Shown: in pieces, positions 1-8,034 of the stretch
Layout of the letters: every line of letters begins with the position of its first letter
How positions within the stretch are numbered: the first letter of the stretch is position 1
Assembly: GCA_934098435.1 (NCBI GenBank)
Contig: CAKOOV010000004.1
Span: forward strand, 1-64,000
Source: an uncultured Bacilli bacterium
GTDB taxonomy: Bacteria; Bacillota_I; Bacilli_A; RF39; UBA660
Direction of reading: 5' to 3'
DNA: 64,000 nucleotides
Notes under the pieces: generated by a model
The model's input: the letters and a program-made list of their open reading frames with translations, nothing else
Database searches by the model: none
What the model was told of the DNA's origin: nothing
Made by a program: the position numbers and the translations under genes

Positions 1-12
1 TTTTATTTATTT

Positions 13-65
13 CCTAATGAGCTTATAATCTCATTAGGTGATAAGAAGCCTATGGTCTTCTTATC
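13..65. repeat. Paired-hairpin intergenic element, copy 1
   Basis: Two hairpins lie side by side, one base apart. The first (13-38) has a perfect 9-bp stem CCTAATGAG/CTCATTAGG and an 8-nt loop. The second (40-65) has a perfect 9-bp stem GATAAGAAG/CTTCTTATC and an 8-nt loop. Read on the minus strand the loops are ACCATAGG and then ATTATAAG. These match the loops of the copy at 3544-3599, although the stems are unrelated. It lies downstream of the Fic gene and has no T-run, so it is not a typical terminator. Confidence 0.7.
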
Positions 66-82
66 AAATATTTTTATAATTT

Positions 83-125
83 GGCTTATTTTCGGTTTAA
101 AATCGGCTTATTTTCGGCTTATTTT
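83..125. repeat. Short tandem direct repeat
   Basis: GGCTTATTTTCGG occurs at 83-95 and again at 105-117, and a partial third unit (GGCTTATTTT) overlaps at 116-125. The repeat lies between the paired hairpins and the end of the Fic gene. Its function is unknown. Confidence 0.6.
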
Positions 126-148
126 ATCTTTTCTTGATATTTAACTTA

Positions 149-916
149 TTATTCACTTACTATTTTTGTAACTGAAGATAATATTATATCTAACATAAAA
201 TCTATAAATACATTAGCATTATTGTTATTATGAGATTCTGCTATTGCATTATAATATTTTTCTCTATTAATATATATTTCTTCTTCAATAGGAATATATT
301 CAAAATTACTATTATAATTTCTTAACATTAAACTAACCCAAAATCTAGCTATTCTTCCATTACCATCAGTAAATGGATGTATATATACTAGGTAGTAATG
401 AAATATTGCTGATAGAATAATTGGATGCATGCTATTATTATTTTCATTAATAAAAGTAAATAAATTATTCATAAATGTTGGTACTAATATAGAATCTGGA
501 GCCATAAAAATAATTTCATCATCTTTTTTTACTCCTTCACCATGATTACGATAAGTACCATTGTCATCTTCAAAATATTTCATTAATAATAAATGTGCTT
601 TAAGAAAATCTTCTTCATTTAAATAGTTATAATTATCCATATTTTCATATAATTCATTAGCATTCTTTACTTCTTGCACATCAGTTCTTTTGGCTAGAAC
701 TAATTTATCTTTAGTAATTTTTTCTACAGTTTCAAGGGAAAGAGGATTATCTTCAATAGCAAGTGAAGAATAAACTGATCTTACTCTTGACTTGGTACTT
801 ATATTTATTTTTTTATTTTGTTCTTCTATATGTATTTTAGATAACTTTTCTTCTATTTCTTTTATTTTTTCTAGCATATCTTCACTTATACTATATCTTA
901 TTTTTAACTCTAACAT
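149..916 (-). CDS. Fic family protein (putative AMP transferase)
   Basis: 255 aa. The Fic core motif HPFTDGNGRIAR (near residues 180-191) is complete, with the catalytic His and the phosphate-binding GNGR. A SSLAIEDN segment near residue 52 resembles the N-terminal inhibitory helix motif (S/T)xxxE of class II Fic proteins, so activity is probably auto-inhibited. Fic proteins usually transfer AMP from ATP to a hydroxyl of a target protein. The target cannot be read from the sequence. The ATG at 916 has an AAGGAG site. It is a single gene with no antitoxin-like partner beside it, and its 3' end is followed by the hairpin pair at 13-65. Confidence 0.9.
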   Translation of the reverse strand: MLELKIRYSISEDMLEKIKEIEEKLSKIHIEEQNKKINISTKSRVRSVYSSLAIEDNPLSLETVEKITKDKLVLAKRTDVQEVKNANELYENMDNYNYLNEEDFLKAHLLLMKYFEDDNGTYRNHGEGVKKDDEIIFMAPDSILVPTFMNNLFTFINENNNSMHPIILSAIFHYYLVYIHPFTDGNGRIARFWVSLMLRNYNSNFEYIPIEEEIYINREKYYNAIAESHNNNNANVFIDFMLDIILSSVTKIVSE

Positions 917-965
917 AATTATCTCCTTATATATATTATACTATATAAATTATAATTTTAATATA

Positions 966-1853
966 TTATTTATATCTTCTTTTAATAATATCATTATCTT
1001 CTATATTACCTATTAGTAATGGAGAATTAACATCATGATTATGATAATTTTCTATTACTTTATTCTCATCATAATTAGCATAACAATATTTACAGAAATG
1101 CCTACAACTATTATATACACCAATATCAACCATATTAACACATCTGCAATATTTACTACCTCTTGAAGTCCAATTCTTATAAGACTTACCAGTTAACTTA
1201 TAGGCTAAAGTATGAGATAAACATTCTTCTTTTATAAAGCCATATTCTTCTAATGTTTCTTCTTCAGCACAAGTCTGTACTGTCATATTATTTTCTCTTG
1301 CTATCTTAGAGAAGGATTCTCCTAGTAACTTATAGTCTTCTTTAGTAAATGGTTTTATTTTTAAAATATTATTATTCTTTCTTACATTCTTATAGTCATC
1401 TATAAATGATACTATAATATGTTTTACATAACCATTTAATGTACTACATAGTTTATTAAAAGCTTTTATATGATATTCTATATTATATTTATCACTTAAA
1501 AATATTGGATCATATCTAATATATATATTATCTATTCCTATTATATTTGATAACTCTTTTACTCCACAAATTATATCCCTCTTATCTATAACATTAGGTT
1601 CAATATCTTTATTATAGGGAGTTATTGTTACATGAAACAATATAGGTTTATCTATCTCTTTTATTCTATCTATTATTGGAAGAGGATTCTTACTGCAAAA
1701 AACTATTAAATCAACATCTTCAAAATATATTTCATTTATTAAGTGATAATTAAAAGGATTTCTTACCATTACATATCCTTCTTTATATCTATTCATAAAC
1801 CACTCAGTATAAAAAGCTACTATATCACATCTTCCACTTACATTTAATATCAT
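966..1853 (-). CDS. DUF1848 family protein with C-terminal Cys cluster
   Basis: 295 aa, matching the DUF1848 family in the N-terminal MILNVSGRCDIVAFYTEW and the internal DLIVFCSKNP and LFHVTITPYN segments. The C-terminus holds CRHFCKYCYA (CX3CX2C, near residue 255), a radical-SAM-like 4Fe-4S motif placed at the C-terminal end, with further Cys residues just before it (KYCRCVN). The family is uncharacterised, and an SAM-dependent iron-sulfur role is inference from the motif. It stands alone between the Fic gene and the toxin-antitoxin module, with a terminator-like hairpin just upstream of its start. Confidence 0.8.
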   Translation of the reverse strand: MILNVSGRCDIVAFYTEWFMNRYKEGYVMVRNPFNYHLINEIYFEDVDLIVFCSKNPLPIIDRIKEIDKPILFHVTITPYNKDIEPNVIDKRDIICGVKELSNIIGIDNIYIRYDPIFLSDKYNIEYHIKAFNKLCSTLNGYVKHIIVSFIDDYKNVRKNNNILKIKPFTKEDYKLLGESFSKIARENNMTVQTCAEEETLEEYGFIKEECLSHTLAYKLTGKSYKNWTSRGSKYCRCVNMVDIGVYNSCRHFCKYCYANYDENKVIENYHNHDVNSPLLIGNIEDNDIIKRRYK

Positions 1854-1871
1854 ACTTACATCACATCTAAT

Positions 1872-1911
1872 ATTATAACAAAAAATACATAAGTTTTAAA
1901 CCTATGTATTT
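1872..1911 (-). terminator. Hairpin terminator inside 40-bp direct repeat, copy 1
   Basis: AAATACATA pairs with TATGTATTT (1883-1911) in a stem flanked by A and T runs, just downstream of the AbiEii gene. The 40 bases 1872-1911 recur without a mismatch at 3488-3527, on the other side of the AbiE operon. Confidence 0.7.
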
Positions 1912-1919
1912 ATATTTAT

Positions 1920-2774
1920 TTAAATAGTAATCATTTCTTTTTCTAATATATCTATAATTTTCTTCAAAGCATTTAGAGTATCAATGAAATTAATATCTTT
2001 GGCATAAGGATTCTTTAATACATATTCTTTCCATAAACTATTCATATTTCTATCATTAGTTAATTCTTCTAGAATTTCATTAATTTGTTCAACATCTAAA
2101 TTTGTTTGTCTTCTTTTAAATGTATTTTGAATAGCCATGATTAAATTATCTTTATTTAAATCGTTTTCTTTAACGTTCATTAATATATAAATATCATAAA
2201 AATCCTTTAATCTAGTATTTAATAAACCTCTTGTAACTATAGTCTGAAGCTTTTCCGCTACTACAGTTTCTAATGTATATGACATTATAGGTATTTTTTT
2301 ATCTTCAAAAATCGAATTATAATTATATTTCATTTCTCTAGGAGTTATTATATCTCCTGTTGTTAATTCTATTGTAATGTAAGTTTTATTATTACTTAAT
2401 TTAGATAATATATTTAATCTAAATCCTCCATATTCGTCCTCTAATCTAATATCTTTTATTGAAATGATATTAAAAGATATTCCATCCCCAACATCAATAC
2501 TAAGTATTTCATTAAATATCTTTTCTACTTCATTTTTTGTAAGAGAAATTCCTTTTAAAGTAGCATCCATATCTTTAGTTGTTCTTTCATCATCACCTAT
2601 TATAGATGTCAATAATAATCCACCCTTTAATATAATTTTTCTTTTGTAATTACTTTTAGATATCCTTTCTAATATTCTCTCAAAATAAAATAACTGATAA
2701 TATTTTTGTGAGATATCATTATTACCATGTGACTTATTAGAAATAATATTTTTTAATTTATCATAATTTATTAT
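1920..2774 (-). CDS. AbiEii/AbiGii-type nucleotidyltransferase toxin (non-AUG start)
   Basis: A type IV toxin-antitoxin toxin of the AbiEii nucleotidyltransferase fold. The conserved YFERILERIS, ILKGGLLLTSIIG and RTTKDMDATLKG segments are present; the last carries the metal-binding DxD. The first in-frame ATG/GTG/TTG is a TTG at 2612, inside the conserved KGGLLLTS core, so the family N-terminus (about 54 codons) must be read from further upstream. That frame opens over the AbiEi stop with ATT (2777), ATA (2774) and ATA (2771), behind a GGAGG at 2786-2782. I place the start at ATA 2774 (spacing 7), giving about 284 aa. AUU 2777 or AUA 2771 are possible. The stop of AbiEi (2773-2771) overlaps the start, so the genes are probably translationally coupled. 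Confidence 0.8.
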   Translation of the reverse strand: MINYDKLKNIISNKSHGNNDISQKYYQLFYFERILERISKSNYKRKIILKGGLLLTSIIGDDERTTKDMDATLKGISLTKNEVEKIFNEILSIDVGDGISFNIISIKDIRLEDEYGGFRLNILSKLSNNKTYITIELTTGDIITPREMKYNYNSIFEDKKIPIMSYTLETVVAEKLQTIVTRGLLNTRLKDFYDIYILMNVKENDLNKDNLIMAIQNTFKRRQTNLDVEQINEILEELTNDRNMNSLWKEYVLKNPYAKDINFIDTLNALKKIIDILEKEMITI

Positions 2775-3379
2775 AATAGCACCTCCATATATTCAATAAC
2801 TTTTTTCTCTATATTTAATTTTTTAGCATACCTCATTAATTTTACTAAATCTTTCTGTTTTGAATTCGAATATTTTTTTAAAGCTTTTACAAAGATTTCT
2901 CTATCCATATGATTTTTATATTTAATAATATCACAAATAGTTCTCTCTCTATCATAACATCTAAGTTTCATACCAAAAGGAGATTCTATTTCTACTAGTC
3001 CAATTCCTATATTCTCTTTTTTCACATAATGTAAGACTACATTTTTATTCTTACTTAAACTACCATTATATCCTACTGGCACTGTCATATCAAAATAAAG
3101 TGGTGTTCTATCTGATAAATCATAAAAATAAAGAGCAGTTGCATGAGAAAAAATGCAATTCTTAGACTTTAATTGATATTTATAATAATCGTCACAAAAA
3201 GAATTAGGTATACCGTAATAACCTCTAGCTATTCTTTCTAACTTTTTTTGTTCTACTAATCTTGTTAAAACTATAGTATTAATTTTTTTCTCTTTAACTT
3301 GTTTTGTTGTAACATATCCATTATTTTGATTAGCAATTTCAATAACCCTATTAGCATCGTTCATATTTCCACTTCCCAT
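2771..3379 (-). CDS. AbiEi-type antitoxin / transcriptional regulator
   Basis: 202 aa, the antitoxin partner of the downstream AbiEii toxin. The N-terminal winged-helix segment (GYVTTKQVKEKKINTIVLTRLVEQ, about residues 20-43, then KLERIARGYYGIP) is typical of AbiEi proteins, which repress their own operon and neutralise the toxin without stable binding. The C-terminal part (SHATALYFYDLSDRTP, GMKLRCYDRERTICDIIK) fits the family. The ATG at 3379 has an AAAGGA site. The last codons contain the ribosome site for the toxin, so the pair forms one operon. Confidence 0.85.
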   Translation of the reverse strand: MGSGNMNDANRVIEIANQNNGYVTTKQVKEKKINTIVLTRLVEQKKLERIARGYYGIPNSFCDDYYKYQLKSKNCIFSHATALYFYDLSDRTPLYFDMTVPVGYNGSLSKNKNVVLHYVKKENIGIGLVEIESPFGMKLRCYDRERTICDIIKYKNHMDREIFVKALKKYSNSKQKDLVKLMRYAKKLNIEKKVIEYMEVLL

Positions 3380-3419
3380 ATTAATTTTCCTTTCACACTT
3401 AAATTATAACATATTTGAG

Positions 3420-3435
3420 TGTATTTGAAAATACA
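3420..3435. promoter_or_regulatory. Candidate AbiE operator (inverted repeat)
   Basis: TGTATTTGAAAATACA is a 7-bp inverted repeat just upstream of a TATAAT-like -10 (minus strand, near 3404-3409) of the abiE operon. AbiEi proteins bind inverted repeats in their own promoters, so autoregulation here is plausible. The assignment rests on position and symmetry only. Confidence 0.4.
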
Positions 3436-3487
3436 ATTGTTGCTTTTTTTCTTATTTTTTTAATATTTTAAGTTATTTAGCAACATA

Positions 3488-3527
3488 ATTATAACAAAAA
3501 ATACATAAGTTTTAAACCTATGTATTT
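3488..3527. repeat. 40-bp direct repeat, copy 2, with hairpin
   Basis: Identical over 40 bases to 1872-1911. The hairpin AAATACATA/TATGTATTT (3499-3527) has A/T flanks and could terminate the ABC permease operon on the minus strand. The two copies bracket the AbiE operon exactly. Confidence 0.8.
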
Positions 3528-3543
3528 TTAATTAATATTTTTT

Positions 3544-3599
3544 ATTTTAAGACTTGGAATAAGGCTTAAAATAACACTGTAAGATTACAAGCTTACAGT
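3544..3599. repeat. Paired-hairpin intergenic element, copy 2
   Basis: The first stem is ATTTTAAG/CTTAAAAT (3544-3551 and 3565-3572) with a 13-nt loop starting ACTTGG and ending AAGG. The second is ACTGTAAG/CTTACAGT (3576-3599) with the 8-nt loop ATTACAAG. The loop pair matches copy 1 at 13-65 while the stems differ. It lies 13 nt past the stop of the ABC permease gene. Confidence 0.7.
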
Positions 3600-3611
3600 A
3601 AAAACAATAAA

Positions 3612-5216
3612 TTATACATTAATACCTCTATATTCTTTAGTACCCCTATTTATGAGTATAATATATAGTGTTATAGTAATAAATAATAGTATTAATATAT
3701 GAATAATAAGTAATATATAAGTATTTATTTTATTATATAATAATGTTCCTAGTATTAATGATATAATAATAATACCCATATTAATAAATAATGATATCAT
3801 ACTACTCATACTCTGTTTTACTACTTCGGTATCATTAGAAGCATTCATTTTAGGATATTTTAAATTAATAATTAATCCTAAGATACTAGATAGAGTAACT
3901 ATAATAATACTCATACTAAATATTAATAATATATATACTATATTTACTTTAAATACTATAAAGAATAATAATTCTGATACTAATATAAAAGGTAACTCTA
4001 TTATATATGGATAAATTATCTTAGACTTTAAAATATCTTTTTCACTAATAGGGAGACTCTTAGTAATATTAATAGTCTTGCCTTCTAGTGATATAGATGA
4101 AGATGTAATTGATGTCATTAAACATGAGAATAACACTAAGATATAATATAAAAGTGGTAATGATATATTTATACCTCCTACTTCTTCATTACTAAGTAAT
4201 GTATCTATTATACTATTTCCTTTTATACATAAAAGTACTGTTATAACAAGTATTAATAATAGGCCAAATATCGTATTAAACATATATACTGGAGAAGAGA
4301 AATATCTCTTTAATTCTTTTATTGTTAATGCTTTTATAGGAGTATTCTTTTTAAATAATTCTTTTTTATTTTTATTCTTTTTAGAAGTATTATTATTACT
4401 AGTAGATATTATTTTGAAATAGTATTTACCTCCTAGTAAGATAAATAATATAAATGGAATAATATTTATTAGTAATAATTTTATAAATACTATGATATCA
4501 AATTTATTCATTAGTGTAATGTAAGCCCCTATGGGATAATATATTTTAGTTAATACATCGTTGATACTATTAGCACGCAGTGCTATCTCATTAATAAAAT
4601 TATTTAGATTAAAACTTAAGAAAAATATTCCCATAAATATAATACTAGATAGTATTGTTTGAATTATCTTCTTTGATTTTGATTTACTTGATATAAGTTT
4701 TATAAAGTATCCAATTATACTAGATATAACTGTAGGTATTATAGGTATTAATATTGTCATAACAAATGATAATAGATAGAAATTAATACTAGGATGTTCA
4801 AAGTAGATATATATAACAAAAGTTGGTAATAAGAACATTAAATTATATATATACTGAAATAATATTAATTTAAATATTCTAACAAATAGTATTTGACTTC
4901 TTTTTATTGGTAGGGAAAATAATAAGTCATTATCTTTACATTCAAATAGTATTCCTTGGGACTTATATATTCCTTCTATTAAGGTTATTATAGTAACTAT
5001 AAAAATAAATAAACTAAGCATTACATAAGTAAGATTAACTTCATATAGAGGTTTTGCTATTATATATCCATAGTAGCCTATTGAGTAACATACGAGTAGG
5101 AAAAGAAGTACTGGTAATAGTATTTTCTTTTTAGTACTAGCATTCTTACCTGCTGAATATTTAAACATATTCATATCTTCGGTAAGAACTGCTTTTAATA
5201 GTGATAATGTTTTCAC
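3612..5216 (-). CDS. ABC transporter permease (exporter type)
   Basis: 534 aa with about a dozen hydrophobic segments in two halves, separated by a Lys/Asn-rich cytoplasmic loop (TSKKNKNKKELFKKNT, near residue 280). This is typical of the large 'putative ABC exporter' permeases that pair with a single ATPase. It starts on GTG at 5216, overlapping the stop of the ATPase gene by 4 nt (GTGA), behind AGGTG. Together they form an ABC-2-like exporter; the substrate is unknown. The C39-like peptidase and small exported proteins upstream are in the same orientation. Confidence 0.8.
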   Translation of the reverse strand: MKTLSLLKAVLTEDMNMFKYSAGKNASTKKKILLPVLLFLLVCYSIGYYGYIIAKPLYEVNLTYVMLSLFIFIVTIITLIEGIYKSQGILFECKDNDLLFSLPIKRSQILFVRIFKLILFQYIYNLMFLLPTFVIYIYFEHPSINFYLLSFVMTILIPIIPTVISSIIGYFIKLISSKSKSKKIIQTILSSIIFMGIFFLSFNLNNFINEIALRANSINDVLTKIYYPIGAYITLMNKFDIIVFIKLLLINIIPFILFILLGGKYYFKIISTSNNNTSKKNKNKKELFKKNTPIKALTIKELKRYFSSPVYMFNTIFGLLLILVITVLLCIKGNSIIDTLLSNEEVGGINISLPLLYYILVLFSCLMTSITSSSISLEGKTINITKSLPISEKDILKSKIIYPYIIELPFILVSELLFFIVFKVNIVYILLIFSMSIIIVTLSSILGLIINLKYPKMNASNDTEVVKQSMSSMISLFINMGIIIISLILGTLLYNKINTYILLIIHILILLFITITLYIILINRGTKEYRGINV

Positions 5217-5926
5217 GCTTTTTCACCTAGTTCTAAAAAGACTTCTTCTAATGATTCATTTCCTTTAATGTCTTTCATCTTACCTACTGTAGCAATACTA
5301 CCATCTTTAATTATTGCTACTCTATCACATAGTTTTTCTGCTACATCTAATATATGAGTAGAAAAGAATATTGTTTTGCCACTTTTGGCCATATTTCGCA
5401 TTACTTCTTTCATATCGTATACGGCTTTAGGATCTAATCCTACGAATGGTTCATCCATGATAAGTATTTCTGGATTATGACTAAGAGCAGCTATTAAAGC
5501 AATTTTTTGTTTCATACCATGGGAAAAACTTGATATATCATCGTTTAATTTATCTTCTATTTCAAACATTTTAGCATACTTTAAGGTATTTTCTTTTCTT
5601 ATTTCTAGAGATGTATCATACATATCACAAACAAAATTAATATAATCTATTGCTTTCATATTCTCATATAAATCGGGATTATCTGGTACATAGGCCATTA
5701 TTTTTTTACATTCTATGGGTTCTTCTTTAATACTCCTGCCATTAATTAGAATATCTCCTTCTTCAAAGTCTAATATACCCATAATACTTTTAATCATTGT
5801 AGTTTTACCTGCTCCATTATGACCAATAAAGGCAAATATTTCTCCTGATTCTATTTTAAAGCTAATATTCTTAAGTACCATCTTTTTTCCATTATAACTT
5901 TTACTTACATTTTTTATTTCTATCAT
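5213..5926 (-). CDS. ABC transporter ATP-binding protein
   Basis: 237 aa, a complete nucleotide-binding domain: Walker A GHNGAGKTT (about residue 35), Q-loop region, signature SHGMKQK, Walker B ILIMDEPFVGLD, and the switch His in FFSTHILD. It powers the permease encoded directly downstream with a 4-nt overlap. The ATG at 5926 has a GGAGAGA site. It follows a terminator at 5947-5980, so it may have its own promoter, although little room is left for one. Confidence 0.93.
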   Translation of the reverse strand: MIEIKNVSKSYNGKKMVLKNISFKIESGEIFAFIGHNGAGKTTMIKSIMGILDFEEGDILINGRSIKEEPIECKKIMAYVPDNPDLYENMKAIDYINFVCDMYDTSLEIRKENTLKYAKMFEIEDKLNDDISSFSHGMKQKIALIAALSHNPEILIMDEPFVGLDPKAVYDMKEVMRNMAKSGKTIFFSTHILDVAEKLCDRVAIIKDGSIATVGKMKDIKGNESLEEVFLELGEKA

Positions 5927-5946
5927 AAATTCTCTCTCCTTATAAA

Positions 5947-5980
5947 AAATAAATATAGATATAATACTCTATATTTATTT
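5947..5980 (-). terminator. Intrinsic terminator (minus strand)
   Basis: A 13-bp perfect stem AAATAAATATAGA/TCTATATTTATTT with an 8-nt loop, followed on the minus strand by a T-run. It lies just past the stop of the exported protein gene at 5986. Confidence 0.75.
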
Positions 5981-5985
5981 AAATC

Positions 5986-6738
5986 TTATTTATTAATTTC
6001 AAATGATTCTAAATATAAATTATTATTACCTCTTGTATATTTAATAATACCACTACTACTATCAATCTTCATTAGTTCACGTGCTCTATCACTATAATTA
6101 ATTTTTACAGATGAGGTATATGTTTTAGTATTAGAATCATAACTTACAGAAGTAATATCCATACTAGTAACATTTATTCCATTAAGACCTATTTTTTTAT
6201 TTTCATAATAAATATATTTTTTATCTTTATCATACTTAGTATTAAGACTACTAACTACTCTATTATCTATATCAAAGTTATCACTAAAGTATTTTTTATA
6301 CTCTTGATTAAATAAATCATATGGGTAATAAGCCATTACATACTCATCACTAGGACTCATTTTTTCATTACTTATTTTGCCTTCTGAATCTAAAATTATA
6401 AAATTACTATTATTATTTTCATCTTTAAGTATTTGTTGCATTACAAATAATTGCTTATTACTAGTATTACCAATAAAATTCTCTCCTTTAGCGGCTTCAT
6501 ACTTACCACCATCATTATAGTTATGTACTGCATCTAATATGACAAGGAATCCTAAATTACTATAAATATCTTCTAAATCTTTACTTAATAATGCTTTTTC
6601 ATCTTCAGTATTAATATTATTATTAATATCAGTATCTTTCTTATTATTTAATTTATCTTTAATATCTGTTTTACTATATACCAAGTATCCCCCTAATAAT
6701 AATATGATTATTACTACAAAAATCCAAACTTTTTTCAT
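5986..6738 (-). CDS. Exported hypothetical protein with N-terminal membrane anchor
   Basis: 250 aa. Residues 4-20 form one hydrophobic segment (VWIFVVIIILLLGGYLV) with a positive start, followed by an Asn/Lys/Asp-rich linker and an extracellular domain of about 190 residues rich in Tyr, Ser and Asn. I do not recognise the family. It follows the C39-like peptidase and the small coiled-coil protein in one minus-strand unit, so the three may form a cell-surface complex. Confidence 0.7.
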   Translation of the reverse strand: MKKVWIFVVIIILLLGGYLVYSKTDIKDKLNNKKDTDINNNINTEDEKALLSKDLEDIYSNLGFLVILDAVHNYNDGGKYEAAKGENFIGNTSNKQLFVMQQILKDENNNSNFIILDSEGKISNEKMSPSDEYVMAYYPYDLFNQEYKKYFSDNFDIDNRVVSSLNTKYDKDKKYIYYENKKIGLNGINVTSMDITSVSYDSNTKTYTSSVKINYSDRARELMKIDSSSGIIKYTRGNNNLYLESFEINK

Positions 6739-6749
6739 TTTTATCTCTC

Positions 6750-7061
6750 CTAACGATTTTGTAATTTATCTAATTTTTCTTTATTACTTACTAAAAGATT
6801 AGTAACTTCTTGTATTTGGGTAGAAAATTCTTCTATTTTATTTTCTTGTCCCATTATCTTTTGTTTTAATTCTTTAATCTTAGGTAATTCACTGCTATAA
6901 CTTGAAACCATATCTTCTTTTTCTTTAATATCAGCAAGCTTAGTAGTAAGATTATCTATTTCTTTATCTTTAATAGTATTTAAATAAATAACACCTCCTA
7001 ATAACAATAATAGTATACAAACAATAATTATATATAATATATTTTTCTTCTTCTTTTTAAT
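6750..7061 (-). CDS. Small membrane-anchored coiled-coil protein (apparent AUU start)
   Basis: About 103 aa if read from ATT at 7061: KKKKN, then a strongly hydrophobic segment (ILYIIIVCILLLLLLGG), then a heptad-rich coiled coil to the C-terminus. The first ATG/GTG/TTG codon is a TTG at 7007, in the middle of the membrane segment, which would destroy a good signal anchor. A GAGGG site ends about 10 nt before ATT 7061, and a second ATT lies at 7064. The ATT overlaps the TAA stop of the upstream peptidase gene (ATTAA), as ATGA overlaps do. The function is unknown. FtsB/DivIC-like proteins share this size and plan, but I see no specific similarity. Confidence 0.6.
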   Translation of the reverse strand: MKKKKKNILYIIIVCILLLLLGGVIYLNTIKDKEIDNLTTKLADIKEKEDMVSSYSSELPKIKELKQKIMGQENKIEEFSTQIQEVTNLLVSNKEKLDKLQNR

Positions 7062-7983
7062 AATAAAGCGCCCTCTTTCCTAAATAATTATATCTAGATT
7101 TAAATAACTCTTTATCAAAGTATCTAATAGTACCTGTATATGGATCACTTACTATTATTTGACTATCATTATAACCTATTACTACTACAGCATGTTCTCC
7201 TGATATCCATTTTATAGTTTCTCCTGTATCTTTATATGTCCATGATTTAGATATATATGGCTTTGATAAATTTGTTGATGTCCATACTAATACTGGTCTA
7301 TTATCTTTAACGATATTAAGCATATCATTAAAGTCTAAACCTATCTTACTATTTATTCCACTCTTATAAATGTTAGCTACATCCGCTAAAGGTTTATTAT
7401 ATACTCCATAGGAATAATTATTTCTAGGATCTCCTATAAACTCTATTTCAGGATTACCACCATATACTACGCCAGCATTTTCATAAGGTAGTTCTCCTTT
7501 TTTTAGTTTATCAACAATACTTTCAATAGAAGCATCTATACCGTTATATCTAAGTAGTAAATAAAGGGCTACACTTTCACAACCGGTTGGATATTTGGGA
7601 AATTGACTATAAATAAAATTACCACTTATGTATCTTCTTCTTTCTCTAGCTTTTATCTCTTCTTCAATTCGAATAATCATCTCTTCAACACTATTATTCT
7701 CTTTTTGAAGTCTTTCTAAGTCTTCTTCTAGAAGGCCTAGTAATTCTTCATTATCGTTATAGTTACGTTCTAATAATCCAACCTTATTTTCAATTTTATC
7801 AAAAGAACCGACTTCTTTAGTTATACTATCTAAAAGTGTTACATACTCTTCATCTATTTTTTCTCTACTACTAATTTCATCCTTTAGGTTATTAATCTTA
7901 TCATATTTAACATATAAATGATATCCATTATAACCTAAAGCTAAAATAAGTATCAAAGAAATTATAATAAATATTTTTTTCAT
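7057..7983 (-). CDS. C39-like cysteine peptidase, membrane anchored
   Basis: 308 aa. It has an N-terminal hydrophobic anchor (residues 4-20), a coiled coil to about residue 115, and a C-terminal Peptidase_C39_2-type papain-like domain. The candidate catalytic Cys is in YPTGCESVALYLLL (about residue 136), and the His is in GEHAVVVIGY (about residue 265), followed by Asp in IVSDPYTG. Such domains cleave peptides outside the cell. It is the first gene of a unit with two further anchored proteins and lies upstream of an ABC exporter, so processing of an exported peptide is possible but not shown. Confidence 0.8.
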   Translation of the reverse strand: MKKIFIIISLILILALGYNGYHLYVKYDKINNLKDEISSREKIDEEYVTLLDSITKEVGSFDKIENKVGLLERNYNDNEELLGLLEEDLERLQKENNSVEEMIIRIEEEIKARERRRYISGNFIYSQFPKYPTGCESVALYLLLRYNGIDASIESIVDKLKKGELPYENAGVVYGGNPEIEFIGDPRNNYSYGVYNKPLADVANIYKSGINSKIGLDFNDMLNIVKDNRPVLVWTSTNLSKPYISKSWTYKDTGETIKWISGEHAVVVIGYNDSQIIVSDPYTGTIRYFDKELFKSRYNYLGKRALYY

Positions 7984-8034
7984 TAATTACCCTCTATTCT
8001 TATAATTATATACTATTTATATTATAACATATAT

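Noticed and set aside
2771..2786. Frameshift fusion of AbiEi and AbiEii
   Set aside because: Both reading frames match complete family proteins with a ribosome site at the junction; coupled translation explains the overlap better, although a read error cannot be excluded.
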